A stretch of DNA of 64,000 nt, taken from assembly GCF_023544665.1 (NCBI RefSeq), contig NZ_JAMJFL010000005.1:124001-188000 (forward strand), written 5' to 3'. Made by a program: the position numbers and the translations under genes. Of the stretch, positions 35,057 through 44,602 are shown piece after piece. Within the stretch, counting starts at the first letter, position 1. Every line of letters starts with the position of its first letter. The notes beneath the pieces were generated by a model. It saw only the letters and a list, made by a program, of their open reading frames with translations, ran no database searches and was not told the DNA's origin. This DNA is from Streptomyces sp. YS415. GTDB taxonomy: Bacteria > Actinomycetota > Actinomycetes > Streptomycetales > Streptomycetaceae.

Positions 35057-38000
35057 GTGAGCAAGTTCGTGCGGCCGGCCGTCGAGGGAGCGGATCCGTT
35101 CGGGACCGCCCGGCTGCGACGCGGGGTACTGGACGCCTGGGCGACCAGCCCGGCCCGGTTCCGGGAGGACGCCAACGCCGAGGAGGACCTCGTCCTCGGC
35201 GGATACCGGGACCGCCTCGTCGTCGAGCTCGCTCAGAACGCCGCCGACGCCGCCGCCCGGGCGGGCGTGCCCGGACGGCTCCGGCTCACCCTGCGCGAGG
35301 GTGTCCTCGTCGCCGCCAACACCGGCGCGCCGCTGGACGCCGTCGGCGTCGAGTCGCTCGCCACGCTCCGGGCGTCCGCCAAGCGGGACACGCCCTCCAT
35401 CGGCCGCTTCGGCGTCGGTTTCGCCGCCGTCCTGTCCGTCACCGACGAGCCCGCCGTGGTCGGCCGGCACGGAGGCGTGCGCTGGTCGCTCGCCGAGGCC
35501 CGCGAGCTCGCCGCCGACACCGCCCGGCACAGCCCGGGCCTCGGGGACGAGATCCGGCGCCGCGACGGCCACGTGCCCCTCCTGCGGCTCCCCTTCGCCG
35601 CCGAGGGCACCGCCCCCGGCCCCTACGACACGGCCGTCATCCTGCCGCTGCGCGACACGGCCGCCGCCGACCTCGCCGAGCGGCTCCTGGACGCCGTCGA
35701 CGACGCCCTGCTGCTCGCCCTGCCGGGGCTCACCGAGGTCGTCGTCGAGACGGACACCGTGCGCACGATCACCCGCCGCACCGACGGCGCCTTCACCGTC
35801 GTGGAGGACTCCCGGGACGGCGCCACCCGCTGGCGGACCGCGACGGCGAACGGGCCCCTCGCGGCCGAGCTGCTGGCCGACCGGCCCGTCGAGGAGCGGC
35901 TGCGGCCGCACTGGTCCGTCACCTGGGCCGTGCCCGCCGACGAGGACGGCGCCCCCGTCCGGCCGCGGACCAGCCCCGTCGTGCACGCGCCGACGCCGAG
36001 CGACGAGGCCCTCGGGGTGCCCGCGCTGCTCATCGCCTCCTTCCCGCTGGACACCACCCGGCGGCACGCGGCCCCCGGCCCGCTGACCGACTTCCTGGTG
36101 CAGCGCGCCGCCGACGCCTACGCCGGGCTGCTCGCCGGCTGGCGGCCGGTGACCGCGGGGATCATCGACCTCGTGCCCGGCCCGCTGGGCAAGGGCGAAC
36201 TGGACGGCGCGCTGCGCGCGGCGATCCTGGAGCGGCTGCCGCGGACGGAATTCCTCCCGCCCGCCCTCCCGGCCGACCCGGCCGACCCGACCCGCCCGGA
36301 AGCCACCGACGATCTCCCCGAGGCCCTGCGGCCCCGGGACGCGGAAGGGGTGGAGGGCGCGGGCGCCGAGACCGTGCGGGTCCTCGCCGAGGTGCTGCCC
36401 ACGCTGCTGCCCGCCGGGCTCGAACGGCGCGTGGAGCTGCGGACGTTGGGCGTCGCACGGGTGCCGCTGACCGACGCCGTCGACCGGCTGGCCGGCCTGG
36501 AGAAGGAACCCGACTGGTGGCGGCGGCTCTACGACAGCCTCGCCGGGGTCGACCCCGACCGGCTCTCCGGGCTGCCGGTGCCGCTCGCCGACGGGCGGAC
36601 CACCATCGGCCCGCGTCAGGTGCTGCTGCCCACCGCGGACGCCGGGATCGACCCGGAACTGCTCGCCCGGCTCGGGCTGAAGGTCGCCCACCCGGACGCC
36701 GCCCACCCGCTGCTGGAGAAGCTCGGCGCGCTGGCCGCCACCCCGCGGGCCGTGCTCACCACCCCGCAGGTGCGGGCAGCCGTGGCCGCCTCCCTGGACG
36801 ACGACGGCGGTCTCGACTGGGAACGGGACACGCTCGACGCCGAGGAACTGGCCGACACCGTGCTGGCCCTGGTGCGGGACGCCGACCTCGAACCGGGAGA
36901 CGAACCCTGGCTCGGCGCCCTCGCCCTGCCCGACGAGGAGGGCGAGCCGGCGCCCGCGGGCGAGCTGGTGCTGCCCGGCAGCCCCTTCCACCAGGTCATG
37001 CGCGAGGGCGAACTCGCCACCGTGGACGCCGAACTGGCCGAGCGGTGGGGCGAACAGCCGCTCGCGGCCTGCGGAGTGCTCGCGACCTTCGCGCTGGTCC
37101 GCGCCACGGACGTGGTGCTCGACCCCGACGAACTGGAGCCCCGCGAGGGCGACTTCGCCCACCCCGACGACGCCGGGCTGCTGGACGCCGTGGACGTGTG
37201 GAGCGAGGACATCCTCGACCGCTTCCCCGACACCCCCGTGCCGCCCGTCGCCACGGAACTGGTCGCCGTGCGCGACCTGGACCTCGTCGACGACGACAAG
37301 TGGCCGCAGGCGCTGGCCCTGCTCGCCCGGCCGCCGCTCAGGGACGCCCTCACCCAGCAGGTGCGGATCCTGCTGCCCGACGGCACGCATGAGGTCGTAC
37401 GGCCCTACACCGCCTGGTGGTTGCGCGGGCACCCGGTGCTCGACGGCCGCCGCCCGGCCGGACTGCTCGCCGCCGGCGGCGACCCGCTGCTGCGCGGCCT
37501 GTACGACGAGGCCGACGCGACCGGGTTCGACGACGAACAGGTGCTGCGCGCCCTGGGCGTGCGGACCTCCGTGGCCGCGCTGCTCGACGAGCCAGGCGGC
37601 GCCGCCGAGCTGCTGGACCGGCTCGCCGATCCCGCGCGGACGGTGACCGGGTCCCAACTGCACGCCCTGTACGGCGCGCTGGCCGACCTCGACCCCGAGC
37701 GGGTGACCCTGCCGGACGAGCTGCGCGCCGTCGTCGACGGCCGGGTGGAGGTGGTGGAGGCGGCCGACGCCGTGGTCGTCGACTCCCCCGATCTGCTCCC
37801 CTTCACCGCGGGCGTGCCGCTGCTGCCGGTCCGGCCGTCGCGCGCCGCCGAACTGGCCGAGCTGTTCCAGGTGCGGCGGCTGAGCGAGTCCGTCACCGGG
37901 TCCGTCGACTCCGAGGGCGCCGAGCACGACGTACCGGAGCCGGTGCGGGTCCTGCTGGGGGCGCGGACGCCGGCCTCCTACGTCGAGCACGACGAACTCG

Positions 38001-38188
38001 TCGTGGACGGCGTGGAGATCGACTGGCGGCTCACCGACGACGGTGTGCTGCACGCGTCCACCCTGGAGGGCGTCGCCGCGGGGCTGGCCTGGGCGGCCCG
38101 GCAGTGGCCGCGGCGGTTCGAGGTGGCGGCGCTGCTGGAGGATCCGTCGCGGACGCAGGAGCTCGCGCGGGACCGCTGGTTCGACTGA
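35057..38188 (+). CDS. sacsin-like GHKL ATP-binding protein
   Basis: A very large (1,043-residue) cytoplasmic protein. Residues about 30-260 form a GHKL (Hsp90-like) ATPase of the sacsin/SIRPT type: VVELAQNAADA is the N box, VAANTGAPLD replaces the usual DxGxG, and RFGVGFAAVL is the G2 lid motif. The rest is Leu/Asp/Pro-rich with no motif I recognise. Such proteins are thought to be chaperone-like in eukaryotes; the bacterial role is unknown, and some bacterial relatives sit in defence islands, though this locus looks like core genome. GTG 35057 has GGAG five bases upstream and gives the family start MSKFVRPA; ATG 35042 lacks a site. Confidence 0.82.
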   Translation: MSKFVRPAVEGADPFGTARLRRGVLDAWATSPARFREDANAEEDLVLGGYRDRLVVELAQNAADAAARAGVPGRLRLTLREGVLVAANTGAPLDAVGVESLATLRASAKRDTPSIGRFGVGFAAVLSVTDEPAVVGRHGGVRWSLAEARELAADTARHSPGLGDEIRRRDGHVPLLRLPFAAEGTAPGPYDTAVILPLRDTAAADLAERLLDAVDDALLLALPGLTEVVVETDTVRTITRRTDGAFTVVEDSRDGATRWRTATANGPLAAELLADRPVEERLRPHWSVTWAVPADEDGAPVRPRTSPVVHAPTPSDEALGVPALLIASFPLDTTRRHAAPGPLTDFLVQRAADAYAGLLAGWRPVTAGIIDLVPGPLGKGELDGALRAAILERLPRTEFLPPALPADPADPTRPEATDDLPEALRPRDAEGVEGAGAETVRVLAEVLPTLLPAGLERRVELRTLGVARVPLTDAVDRLAGLEKEPDWWRRLYDSLAGVDPDRLSGLPVPLADGRTTIGPRQVLLPTADAGIDPELLARLGLKVAHPDAAHPLLEKLGALAATPRAVLTTPQVRAAVAASLDDDGGLDWERDTLDAEELADTVLALVRDADLEPGDEPWLGALALPDEEGEPAPAGELVLPGSPFHQVMREGELATVDAELAERWGEQPLAACGVLATFALVRATDVVLDPDELEPREGDFAHPDDAGLLDAVDVWSEDILDRFPDTPVPPVATELVAVRDLDLVDDDKWPQALALLARPPLRDALTQQVRILLPDGTHEVVRPYTAWWLRGHPVLDGRRPAGLLAAGGDPLLRGLYDEADATGFDDEQVLRALGVRTSVAALLDEPGGAAELLDRLADPARTVTGSQLHALYGALADLDPERVTLPDELRAVVDGRVEVVEAADAVVVDSPDLLPFTAGVPLLPVRPSRAAELAELFQVRRLSESVTGSVDSEGAEHDVPEPVRVLLGARTPASYVEHDELVVDGVEIDWRLTDDGVLHASTLEGVAAGLAWAARQWPRRFEVAALLEDPSRTQELARDRWFD

Positions 38189-38367
38189 GGTCTTCACGCG
38201 GTCCCGGAAATTCCCGCACACAATTTTCGTACGACGTACAACCATTCACCTGCCTCATGAATCTGATCATGCGAGCCAACAGGCTCCACGATCACTTTGA
38301 GGCCCCGGCCGACGACGAGCCGTAGGGAACGACCACCGTCGGGGCCCCTCTCCAACGTGGGGAACAC

Positions 38368-39228
38368 ATGCGCATACGTGCCACCGTGGCCGCCGTCACC
38401 GGCGCCCTGGCCCTGTCCGCCCTTGCTGTGCCGTTCGCGCAGGCCGACTCGCGGGATGCCGCGAGCCTGGACCGGCCGAGCGCCGCGGAGCGCTTCGGCG
38501 CCTCTTCCGCCAAGTCGGCGTACAACACGGCCGCCGCCGCGCCGACCGTCTCCAACGTGACGGTGAACGCCGGCAAGAACCTCGTCTTCGGCACCACCAC
38601 CGTCAAGACCTTCGAGGTGTCCCTCACCGCCACCCACGAGAGCGGCATCGCGGACGCCTACATGGACCTGTGGCACGGCACCGACCCGGCGAGCGACATC
38701 GACGGTTACCTCCCCCCGAACGAGGAGGCGGCCGACTGCACCCCCCTCAGCGCCACCACGTCGACGTGCAAGCTCACCATCACCGGTGACACCTACGACG
38801 ACCTGCTGGACAACTCGCTGGCCGGGAACTGGCACGTGACCGCGGCCGCGCTCGCCAATGACGGCAGCGAGTACTGGAACGACTTCTACTCGACTCACAA
38901 GGTCCAGCGCACGTCGAAGCTGACGGTCAACGCCTCGCCGGAGCCGGTGAAGAAGGGCAAGACCATCACGGTCAGCGGCAGGCTGACCCGCGCCGACTGG
39001 GAGACGCTCGGCTACTCGGGCATGCCCAGCGGACAGAGCGCCGTGCTTCAGTTCCGCAAGAAGGGCTCCACGACGTACTCCAACGTCAAGGGCATCAAGA
39101 CCACTACGGGTGGTTACCTGAAGACCACGGTGACGGCCTCCACCGATGGTTACTTCCGCTTCACCTACGCGGGCATCACCAGCACCGCCCCGGCCACCGC
39201 CACCGGTGACTTCGTCGACGTGCAGTAA
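38368..39228 (+). CDS. secreted Ig-like protein, tandem paralog 1
   Basis: A 286-residue secreted protein. It has a Sec signal peptide (MRIRATVAAVTGALALSALAVPFAQA, cleavage near residue 26), a first beta-rich domain with a disulfide-capable Cys pair (DCTPL and TCKLT), and a C-terminal beta-sandwich starting SKLTVNASPEPVKKGKTITV and ending FVDVQ. That C-terminal module is common in streptomycete secreted proteins. Binding partner and function are unknown. The ATG is preceded by GTGGGGAACAC. The gene is followed by a perfect terminator and then by a close paralog. The upstream gap 38189-38367 holds a GTAC-GAC-GTAC palindrome near 38230, but no gene. Confidence 0.85.
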   Translation: MRIRATVAAVTGALALSALAVPFAQADSRDAASLDRPSAAERFGASSAKSAYNTAAAAPTVSNVTVNAGKNLVFGTTTVKTFEVSLTATHESGIADAYMDLWHGTDPASDIDGYLPPNEEAADCTPLSATTSTCKLTITGDTYDDLLDNSLAGNWHVTAAALANDGSEYWNDFYSTHKVQRTSKLTVNASPEPVKKGKTITVSGRLTRADWETLGYSGMPSGQSAVLQFRKKGSTTYSNVKGIKTTTGGYLKTTVTASTDGYFRFTYAGITSTAPATATGDFVDVQ

Positions 39229-39242
39229 GCACCCCTCACCTC

Positions 39243-39291
39243 CACCGACGCCCGGTCCCGGAAGCCATCCGGGGCCGGGCGTCGGTGTTTT
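39243..39291 (+). terminator. terminator between the two secreted paralogs
   Basis: A perfect 13-bp stem, CACCGACGCCCGG (39243-39255) with CCGGGCGTCGGTG (39275-39287), with a further inner CCCGG/CCGGG pairing, followed by TTTT. Confidence 0.9.
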
Positions 39292-39377
39292 GGGGGCCGT
39301 CGGGCAACCGAACGGCCCGTGGACCCCTCTGATCATGCGGAGCATCCAGGCTCCCTTCACGACCACTTGGGGAACGC

Positions 39378-40277
39378 ATGCGCATACGAGCCACCGTCGC
39401 CGCCGTCACCGGCGCCCTGGCCCTGTCCGCCTTCGCCGTGCCGGCCGCGCAGGCCGCCGACTCCGGCTCCGCCAACCGCGCCGACATCGCGAAGATCCGC
39501 GCCCAGTTCGGCAAGGACGCACGCGCGGACGCCCCGTACGACCTGGACGTCACCTTCTCCGACTTCAAGATCGCCAAGACGCTCAAGGTCGGTACGACCG
39601 CCCCCGTCTCGACGACGGTCACCTACACGATGACCCACGCAGCAGACGTCGACATCGAGGCCGAGGACTTCCAGACCGGCCCCTACCTCTACAAGGGCTC
39701 CTACACGAGCCCGGACAACATGCTGTTCGGCACCAAGCCGGCCACCTGCGCCGCCACCTCGGCGACCACCGCCGCCTGCACCGGCAAGATCGACGTCCTG
39801 CCGGCCGAGGGCGAGCTGGGGAACTCCGACGCCGGCAGCTGGAAGGGCGCGGCCCTCGGGCTCGCCCAGAACGGCCAGGACCCGCTGGCCGAGAACTACG
39901 ACATCACCAAGGTCGGGTACGCCGACCAGGGCGGCCTCGGCGGCACGACGGTCCAGCGCGCGTCGAAGCTGACGGTCGACGCCTCGCCGGAGCCGGTGCA
40001 GAAGGGCAAGACCCTCACGGTCACCGGCAAGCTGACCCGCGCCAACTGGGAGACCGAGAAGTACGTGGGCCTCCCGTCCGGCCAGAAGGTGGTGCTGCAG
40101 TTCCGCAAGGCGGGCACCTCGGCGTACACCAACGTCAAGGGCATCCAGACCGCGACGGGCGGCGCCCTGAAGACGACGGTCACGGCGTCCGAGGACGGCT
40201 ACTACCGCTTCACCTACGCGGGCATCACGAGCACTGCCCCGGTGAGCGCCGCGGGCGACTTCGTCGACGTGCAGTAA
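39378..40277 (+). CDS. secreted Ig-like protein, tandem paralog 2
   Basis: A 299-residue secreted protein paralogous to the gene at 38368. It has nearly the same signal peptide (MRIRATVAAVTGALALSAFAVPAAQAA) and the same C-terminal module (SKLTVDASPEPVQKGKTLTV to FVDVQ). The N-terminal mature domain has diverged but keeps a TCAATSATTAACTGK Cys pair. The ATG is preceded by TTGGGGAACGC. The stop codon abuts the stop of the convergent P-type ATPase gene with no gap. This looks like a gene duplication that includes the promoter-proximal region. No enzymatic motif is visible. Confidence 0.85.
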   Translation: MRIRATVAAVTGALALSAFAVPAAQAADSGSANRADIAKIRAQFGKDARADAPYDLDVTFSDFKIAKTLKVGTTAPVSTTVTYTMTHAADVDIEAEDFQTGPYLYKGSYTSPDNMLFGTKPATCAATSATTAACTGKIDVLPAEGELGNSDAGSWKGAALGLAQNGQDPLAENYDITKVGYADQGGLGGTTVQRASKLTVDASPEPVQKGKTLTVTGKLTRANWETEKYVGLPSGQKVVLQFRKAGTSAYTNVKGIQTATGGALKTTVTASEDGYYRFTYAGITSTAPVSAAGDFVDVQ

Positions 40278-42674
40278 CTACCCGGCCGGGAACCGGCGGT
40301 CGATCCACTTCCAGATCACTTCGAGGGCGGCCGCCGCTCCCACCGAGATGCCCACCGCGATCCACGGCATCGTCTGCCCGACCAGCTTCAGCGCGAAGAA
40401 CTCCTGCAGCCAGGGCACGGCCAGGACCAGGACGAAGCCGAGACCCATGGACGCGACCAGGACGATCCGCCACCAGGTGTACGGCCGGGCGATGATCGCC
40501 AGCACCCACATCGAGATCAGGAACAGCGTGAGCGTCGCCGCACTGGTCTCGGCGTCCAGGGCGCCCTCGCCCGCGTAGTGGTGCCGGGCGATCAGGTACG
40601 TCAGGAAGGTCGCGACCGCGGCCACCACCCCGCCCGGGATCGAGTACCGCATCACCCGCCGCACGAAGTGGGGCTTGGCCCGTTCCTTGTTGGGCGCGAG
40701 GGCGAGGAAGAAGGCGGGGACGCCGATGGTGAGGGTGGACAGCAGCGTCAGGTGCCGCGGCAGGAACGGGTACTCCACCTGCCAGCACACCACCAGGACC
40801 GCCAGCAGCACCGAGTACACGGTCTTCACCAGGAACAGCGTGGCGACCCGGGTGATGTTCCCGATGACCCGCCGCCCCTCGGCGACCACCGAGGGAAGCG
40901 TCGCGAAGCTGTTGTTCAGCAGCACGATCTGCGCGACCGCCCGGGTCGCCTCGGACCCGGAGCCCATGGAGACGCCGATGTCGGCGTCCTTCAGCGCGAG
41001 GACGTCGTTCACGCCGTCCCCGGTCATCGCGACGGTGTGCCCGTGCGACTGGAGCGCGCCGACCATGTCCCGCTTCTGCTGCGGGGTGACCCGCCCGAAC
41101 ACCGTGCCCGCGTCGAGCGCCTCCGCCATGCCGTCCCGCTCCTGCGGCAGCAGCCGGGCGTCGACGGTGCTGCCCTCCAGGCCGAGCTTGGCCGCGACCG
41201 CGCCCACGGAGACCGCGTTGTCGCCGGAGATGACCTTGGCGCTGACGTTCTGCTCGGCGAAGTAGCGCAGGGTGTCGGCGGCGTCGGGCCGCAGCCGCTG
41301 CTCCAGCACCACCAGGGCGGTCGGCCGGGCGCCCGCGGCCACGTCGGGGGCGTCCAGCTCGTGCGCGGCGCGGGCCAGGAGGAGGACGCGCAGGCCCTGT
41401 TCGTTGAGCCGCTCGGTCTCGGCGAGGGCGGGGTCGTCCGGGGCGAGCAGGACGTCGGGCGCCCCCAGCAGCCACGTATGGGAGTCGCCGTCGCTCTCGC
41501 TGAGGGTGGCGCCGCTGTACTTGCGGGCCGAGGAGAAGGGGAGGGACTCGGTGCAGCGCCAGCCCTCGGCGACGGGACAGGCGTCGATGATGGCCTGGAG
41601 GGAGGCGTTGGGGCGGGGGTCGGACTCGCCGAGGGCGCCGAGGACCGTGCGGACGTAGGACGCGTCGCTGCCGTCGAGGGGGCGCAGCTCGGTGACGTCC
41701 ATCCCGCCCTCGGTGAGGGTGCCGGTCTTGTCGAGGCAGACGGTATCGACGCGGGCGAGGCCCTCGATGGCCGGGAGTTCCTGCACGAGGCACTGTTTTC
41801 GGCCAAGCCGGATGACGCCGATCGCGAAGGCGACGGAGGTGAGCAGGACCAGGCCCTCGGGGACCATGGGGACGATGCCGCCGACGGTCCGGGCGATCGA
41901 GTCGTCGAGGTCCTTGTTCTTCACGAAGAGCTGGGTGGCGACCAGGCCGAGCGCGGCCGGGATCATCATCCAGGTCACGTACTTGAGGATCGTGGAGATG
42001 CCGGAGCGCAGCTCGGAGTGGACCAGGGTGAAGCGGGAGGCCTCCTCGGCGAGCTGGGCGGCGTAGGCCTCGCGGCCGACCTTGGTGGCCTGGAAGGCGC
42101 CGCCGCCCGCGACCACGAAGCTGCCGGAGAGGATCTGGTCCCCGGGCCGCTTGACGACCGGGTCGGCCTCGCCGGTGAGCAGGGACTCGTCGATCTCCAG
42201 GCCGTCGGCCTCGACGCAGACGCCGTCGACGACGGCCTTGTCGCCGGGGCCGATCTCGATCAGGTCGTCGAGGACGATCTCCGAGGTGGAGACCTCGGCC
42301 GGGGCGCCGTCGCGCCGGACGGTGGGCCGGGCCTCCCCGATGACGGCGAGCGAGTCCAGGGTCTTCTTCGCCCGCCACTCCTGGACGATGCCGATGCCGG
42401 TGTTGGCGAGGATGACGAAGCCGAACAGGCTGTCCTGGATCGGCGCGACGACCAGCATGATCAGCCAGAGCACGCCGATGATCGCGTTGAACCGGGTGAA
42501 GACGTTGGCGCGGACGATCTCGACGGTGGACCGGCTGCTGCGCACCGGGATGTCGTTGACCTGCCCCCGCGCGACCCGCTCGGCGACCTCGGCGGCGGTC
42601 AGCCCGCCCGTACCCACCGGGGCGGGCAGCGGATGGCCGGGATCGACTTCGGTGCCCGCGTCGATGTGCGTCAT
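40278..42674 (-). CDS. P-type ATPase, CtpE-like cation transporter
   Basis: A 798-residue P-type ATPase in the cytoplasmic membrane. It has the phosphorylation motif DKTGTLT (D315), the actuator LTGEA (167-170, replacing TGES) and the M4 motif PEGL (272-275), and TGDGVNDVLALKDADIG in the hinge. The PEGL motif, the lack of an N-terminal metal-binding domain and a short C-terminal bundle match mycobacterial CtpE, reported as a Ca2+ transporter. Ca2+ or Mg2+ is therefore a better guess than heavy metals. The ATG at 42674 is supported by the family length. Its stop codon directly abuts that of the secreted paralog gene. Confidence 0.9.
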   Translation of the reverse strand: MTHIDAGTEVDPGHPLPAPVGTGGLTAAEVAERVARGQVNDIPVRSSRSTVEIVRANVFTRFNAIIGVLWLIMLVVAPIQDSLFGFVILANTGIGIVQEWRAKKTLDSLAVIGEARPTVRRDGAPAEVSTSEIVLDDLIEIGPGDKAVVDGVCVEADGLEIDESLLTGEADPVVKRPGDQILSGSFVVAGGGAFQATKVGREAYAAQLAEEASRFTLVHSELRSGISTILKYVTWMMIPAALGLVATQLFVKNKDLDDSIARTVGGIVPMVPEGLVLLTSVAFAIGVIRLGRKQCLVQELPAIEGLARVDTVCLDKTGTLTEGGMDVTELRPLDGSDASYVRTVLGALGESDPRPNASLQAIIDACPVAEGWRCTESLPFSSARKYSGATLSESDGDSHTWLLGAPDVLLAPDDPALAETERLNEQGLRVLLLARAAHELDAPDVAAGARPTALVVLEQRLRPDAADTLRYFAEQNVSAKVISGDNAVSVGAVAAKLGLEGSTVDARLLPQERDGMAEALDAGTVFGRVTPQQKRDMVGALQSHGHTVAMTGDGVNDVLALKDADIGVSMGSGSEATRAVAQIVLLNNSFATLPSVVAEGRRVIGNITRVATLFLVKTVYSVLLAVLVVCWQVEYPFLPRHLTLLSTLTIGVPAFFLALAPNKERAKPHFVRRVMRYSIPGGVVAAVATFLTYLIARHHYAGEGALDAETSAATLTLFLISMWVLAIIARPYTWWRIVLVASMGLGFVLVLAVPWLQEFFALKLVGQTMPWIAVGISVGAAAALEVIWKWIDRRFPAG

Positions 42675-42786
42675 GCCTTCGACGGTACGTGCGGATCTAC
42701 GGCTTCACCCGCCGAGTGCGCGGAAGATCCGACCTGGGGAGGACGGACAACGGGGCGAAGTGGTGCCGTGGTTGTACGCGGGCCGG

Positions 42787-43038
42787 CTACTCGGCGGCGG
42801 CCTCGCGCTTGATCGCCGCGTCCCGCCTGCGGACGTACCAGACGCCGATCAGGCCGAGTCCGCCGCCGGCCAGGCAGGTCCACAGCCACCACAGGTGACC
42901 GTGGTCGTCGAACCAGCCGTAGAAGGGGAGCTGGACCAGGAAGAGGACGAACCAGAGGATCGTGCCGCCCGTGATGGTGGCGACGACGGGGCCCTCCAGG
43001 GGCTCCGGCGCCTCGTGCTTGGGTGTCCACTTCGCCAT
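42787..43038 (-). CDS. DUF2530 small membrane protein
   Basis: An 83-residue protein with two membrane helices (GGTILWFVLFLVQLPFYG and LWWLWTCLAGGGLGLIGVWYV) and a basic C-terminal tail, of the DUF2530 type. It is divergent from the NCS2 permease gene, a neighbour it keeps in other streptomycetes. The function is unknown. ATG 43038 is preferred to GTG 43059 on family length. Confidence 0.8.
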   Translation of the reverse strand: MAKWTPKHEAPEPLEGPVVATITGGTILWFVLFLVQLPFYGWFDDHGHLWWLWTCLAGGGLGLIGVWYVRRRDAAIKREAAAE

Positions 43039-43150
43039 GGGCAACAGCTTACGGGCCACGCCCGTCTACGCGCGGAGATAGCGCTCTTTCCCTTATATGT
43101 TCATACTGAAACCGTTTGTCTTTGACCACTTCTGTTCGTAGGAAACGCCA

Positions 43151-44602
43151 ATGACCACCTCGGCCTCCGCCAGGGTCCCCGCCCCCGAGCAGCCGGGCGG
43201 CGCGCCCGCCCACGGTGCGCTCGACCGCTACTTCAAGATCTCGGAGCGGGGCAGCACGCTCGCGCGTGAGGTCCGCGGTGGCTTCGCCACCTTCTTCGCG
43301 ATGGCCTACATCATCGTGCTGAACCCGATCATCCTGGGCAGCGCGAAGGACATGTACGGCAACCAGCTCGACAACGGTCAGCTGGTCACCGCCACCGCCC
43401 TGACCGCCGCCTTCACCACCCTCCTCATGGGCGTCATCGGCAATGTGCCGATCGCGCTGGCCGCGGGGCTCGGGGTGAACTCGGTCGTCGCGCTCCAGCT
43501 CGCCCCCCGGATGTCCTGGCCGGACGCCATGGGCATGGTCGTCCTCGCCGGTTTCGTGGTGATGCTGCTGGTCGCCACCGGTCTGCGCGAGCGCGTGATG
43601 AACGCCGTGCCGTTCGGTCTGCGCAAGGCGATCTCGATCGGTATCGGCCTGTTCATCATGCTGATCGGGCTCGTCGACTCCGGGTTCGTCTCCCGCATCC
43701 CGGACGCCGCCCAGACCACCGTCCCGCTCCAGCTCGGCGGCGACGGTCATCTCAACGGCTGGCCGGTGCTCGTCTTCGTCCTGGGCGCGCTGCTGACGCT
43801 CGCCCTGATCGTGCGCAAGGTCTCCGGCGCCATCCTGATCTCGATCGTCGCGATGACGGTCCTCGCGGTGATCATCGACGCGGTCGCGGACATCCCGTCC
43901 TGGGGCCTGACCACCCCGAAGTGGCCCGGCAACCCGGTCGCCTCCCCGGACCTCGGCCTGATCGGCGAGTTCAGCCTGTTCGGCGGGTTCGAGAAGGTCG
44001 GTGTGCTGACCGGTGTGCTGTTCGTCTTCACGGTCCTGCTGTCGTGCTTCTTCGACGCGATGGGCACGATCATGGGCGTCTCCGACGAGGCCAAGCTGAC
44101 CGACGCCCAGGGCCAGATGCCCGGCATCAACAAGGTCCTGTTCGTGGACGGTGTCGCGGTCGCCGCGGGCGGTGCCAGCTCCTCCTCGGCCACCACGGCC
44201 TTCGTGGAGTCCACGGCCGGCGTCGGTGAGGGCGCCCGCACCGGCTTCGCGAACGTCATCACCGGCGGCCTGTTCACCGTCGCGCTCTTCCTGACGCCCA
44301 TCGCCACCATGGTCCCCTCCCAGGCGGCCACCCCGGCGCTGCTCGCGGTCGGCTTCCTGATCCTCGCGAACTCCGTCAAGGAGATCGACTGGGCCGACTA
44401 CACGATCGCGATCCCGGCGTTCGTGACGATGCTGATGATGCCGTTCACCTACTCCATCACCAACGGCATCGGCATGGGCTTCATCACCTTCGTGGTGCTG
44501 CGGCTCGCGGCCGGGCGGGGCAAGGAGGTCCCCGCGGCGATGTACGTCGTGGCGGCGGTGTTCGGCTTCTACTACCTGATGCCGGCGCTGGGCCTCACGT
44601 AA
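43151..44602 (+). CDS. NCS2 purine permease (AzgA/GhxP-like)
   Basis: A 483-residue permease with 12-14 membrane helices. MAYIIVLNPIILGSA near the N-terminus and FFDAMGTIMGVSDEA in helix 8-9 are typical of the AzgA-like branch, which imports hypoxanthine, guanine or adenine with protons. The uracil/xanthine branch has other motifs, so purine bases are likely substrates. It has an AT-rich leader (43091-43130) and TAGGAAACGCCA before the ATG. It is monocistronic and its last bases overlap the convergent ribbon-helix-helix gene. Confidence 0.92.
   Translation: MTTSASARVPAPEQPGGAPAHGALDRYFKISERGSTLAREVRGGFATFFAMAYIIVLNPIILGSAKDMYGNQLDNGQLVTATALTAAFTTLLMGVIGNVPIALAAGLGVNSVVALQLAPRMSWPDAMGMVVLAGFVVMLLVATGLRERVMNAVPFGLRKAISIGIGLFIMLIGLVDSGFVSRIPDAAQTTVPLQLGGDGHLNGWPVLVFVLGALLTLALIVRKVSGAILISIVAMTVLAVIIDAVADIPSWGLTTPKWPGNPVASPDLGLIGEFSLFGGFEKVGVLTGVLFVFTVLLSCFFDAMGTIMGVSDEAKLTDAQGQMPGINKVLFVDGVAVAAGGASSSSATTAFVESTAGVGEGARTGFANVITGGLFTVALFLTPIATMVPSQAATPALLAVGFLILANSVKEIDWADYTIAIPAFVTMLMMPFTYSITNGIGMGFITFVVLRLAAGRGKEVPAAMYVVAAVFGFYYLMPALGLT

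Noticed and set aside
32342..38245. A 1,967-codon open frame on the minus strand upstream of the MFS gene
   Set aside because: It is the antisense of the DUF3027 and sacsin-like genes, kept open by third-position G/C. Only the last 474 codons look like a real protein.
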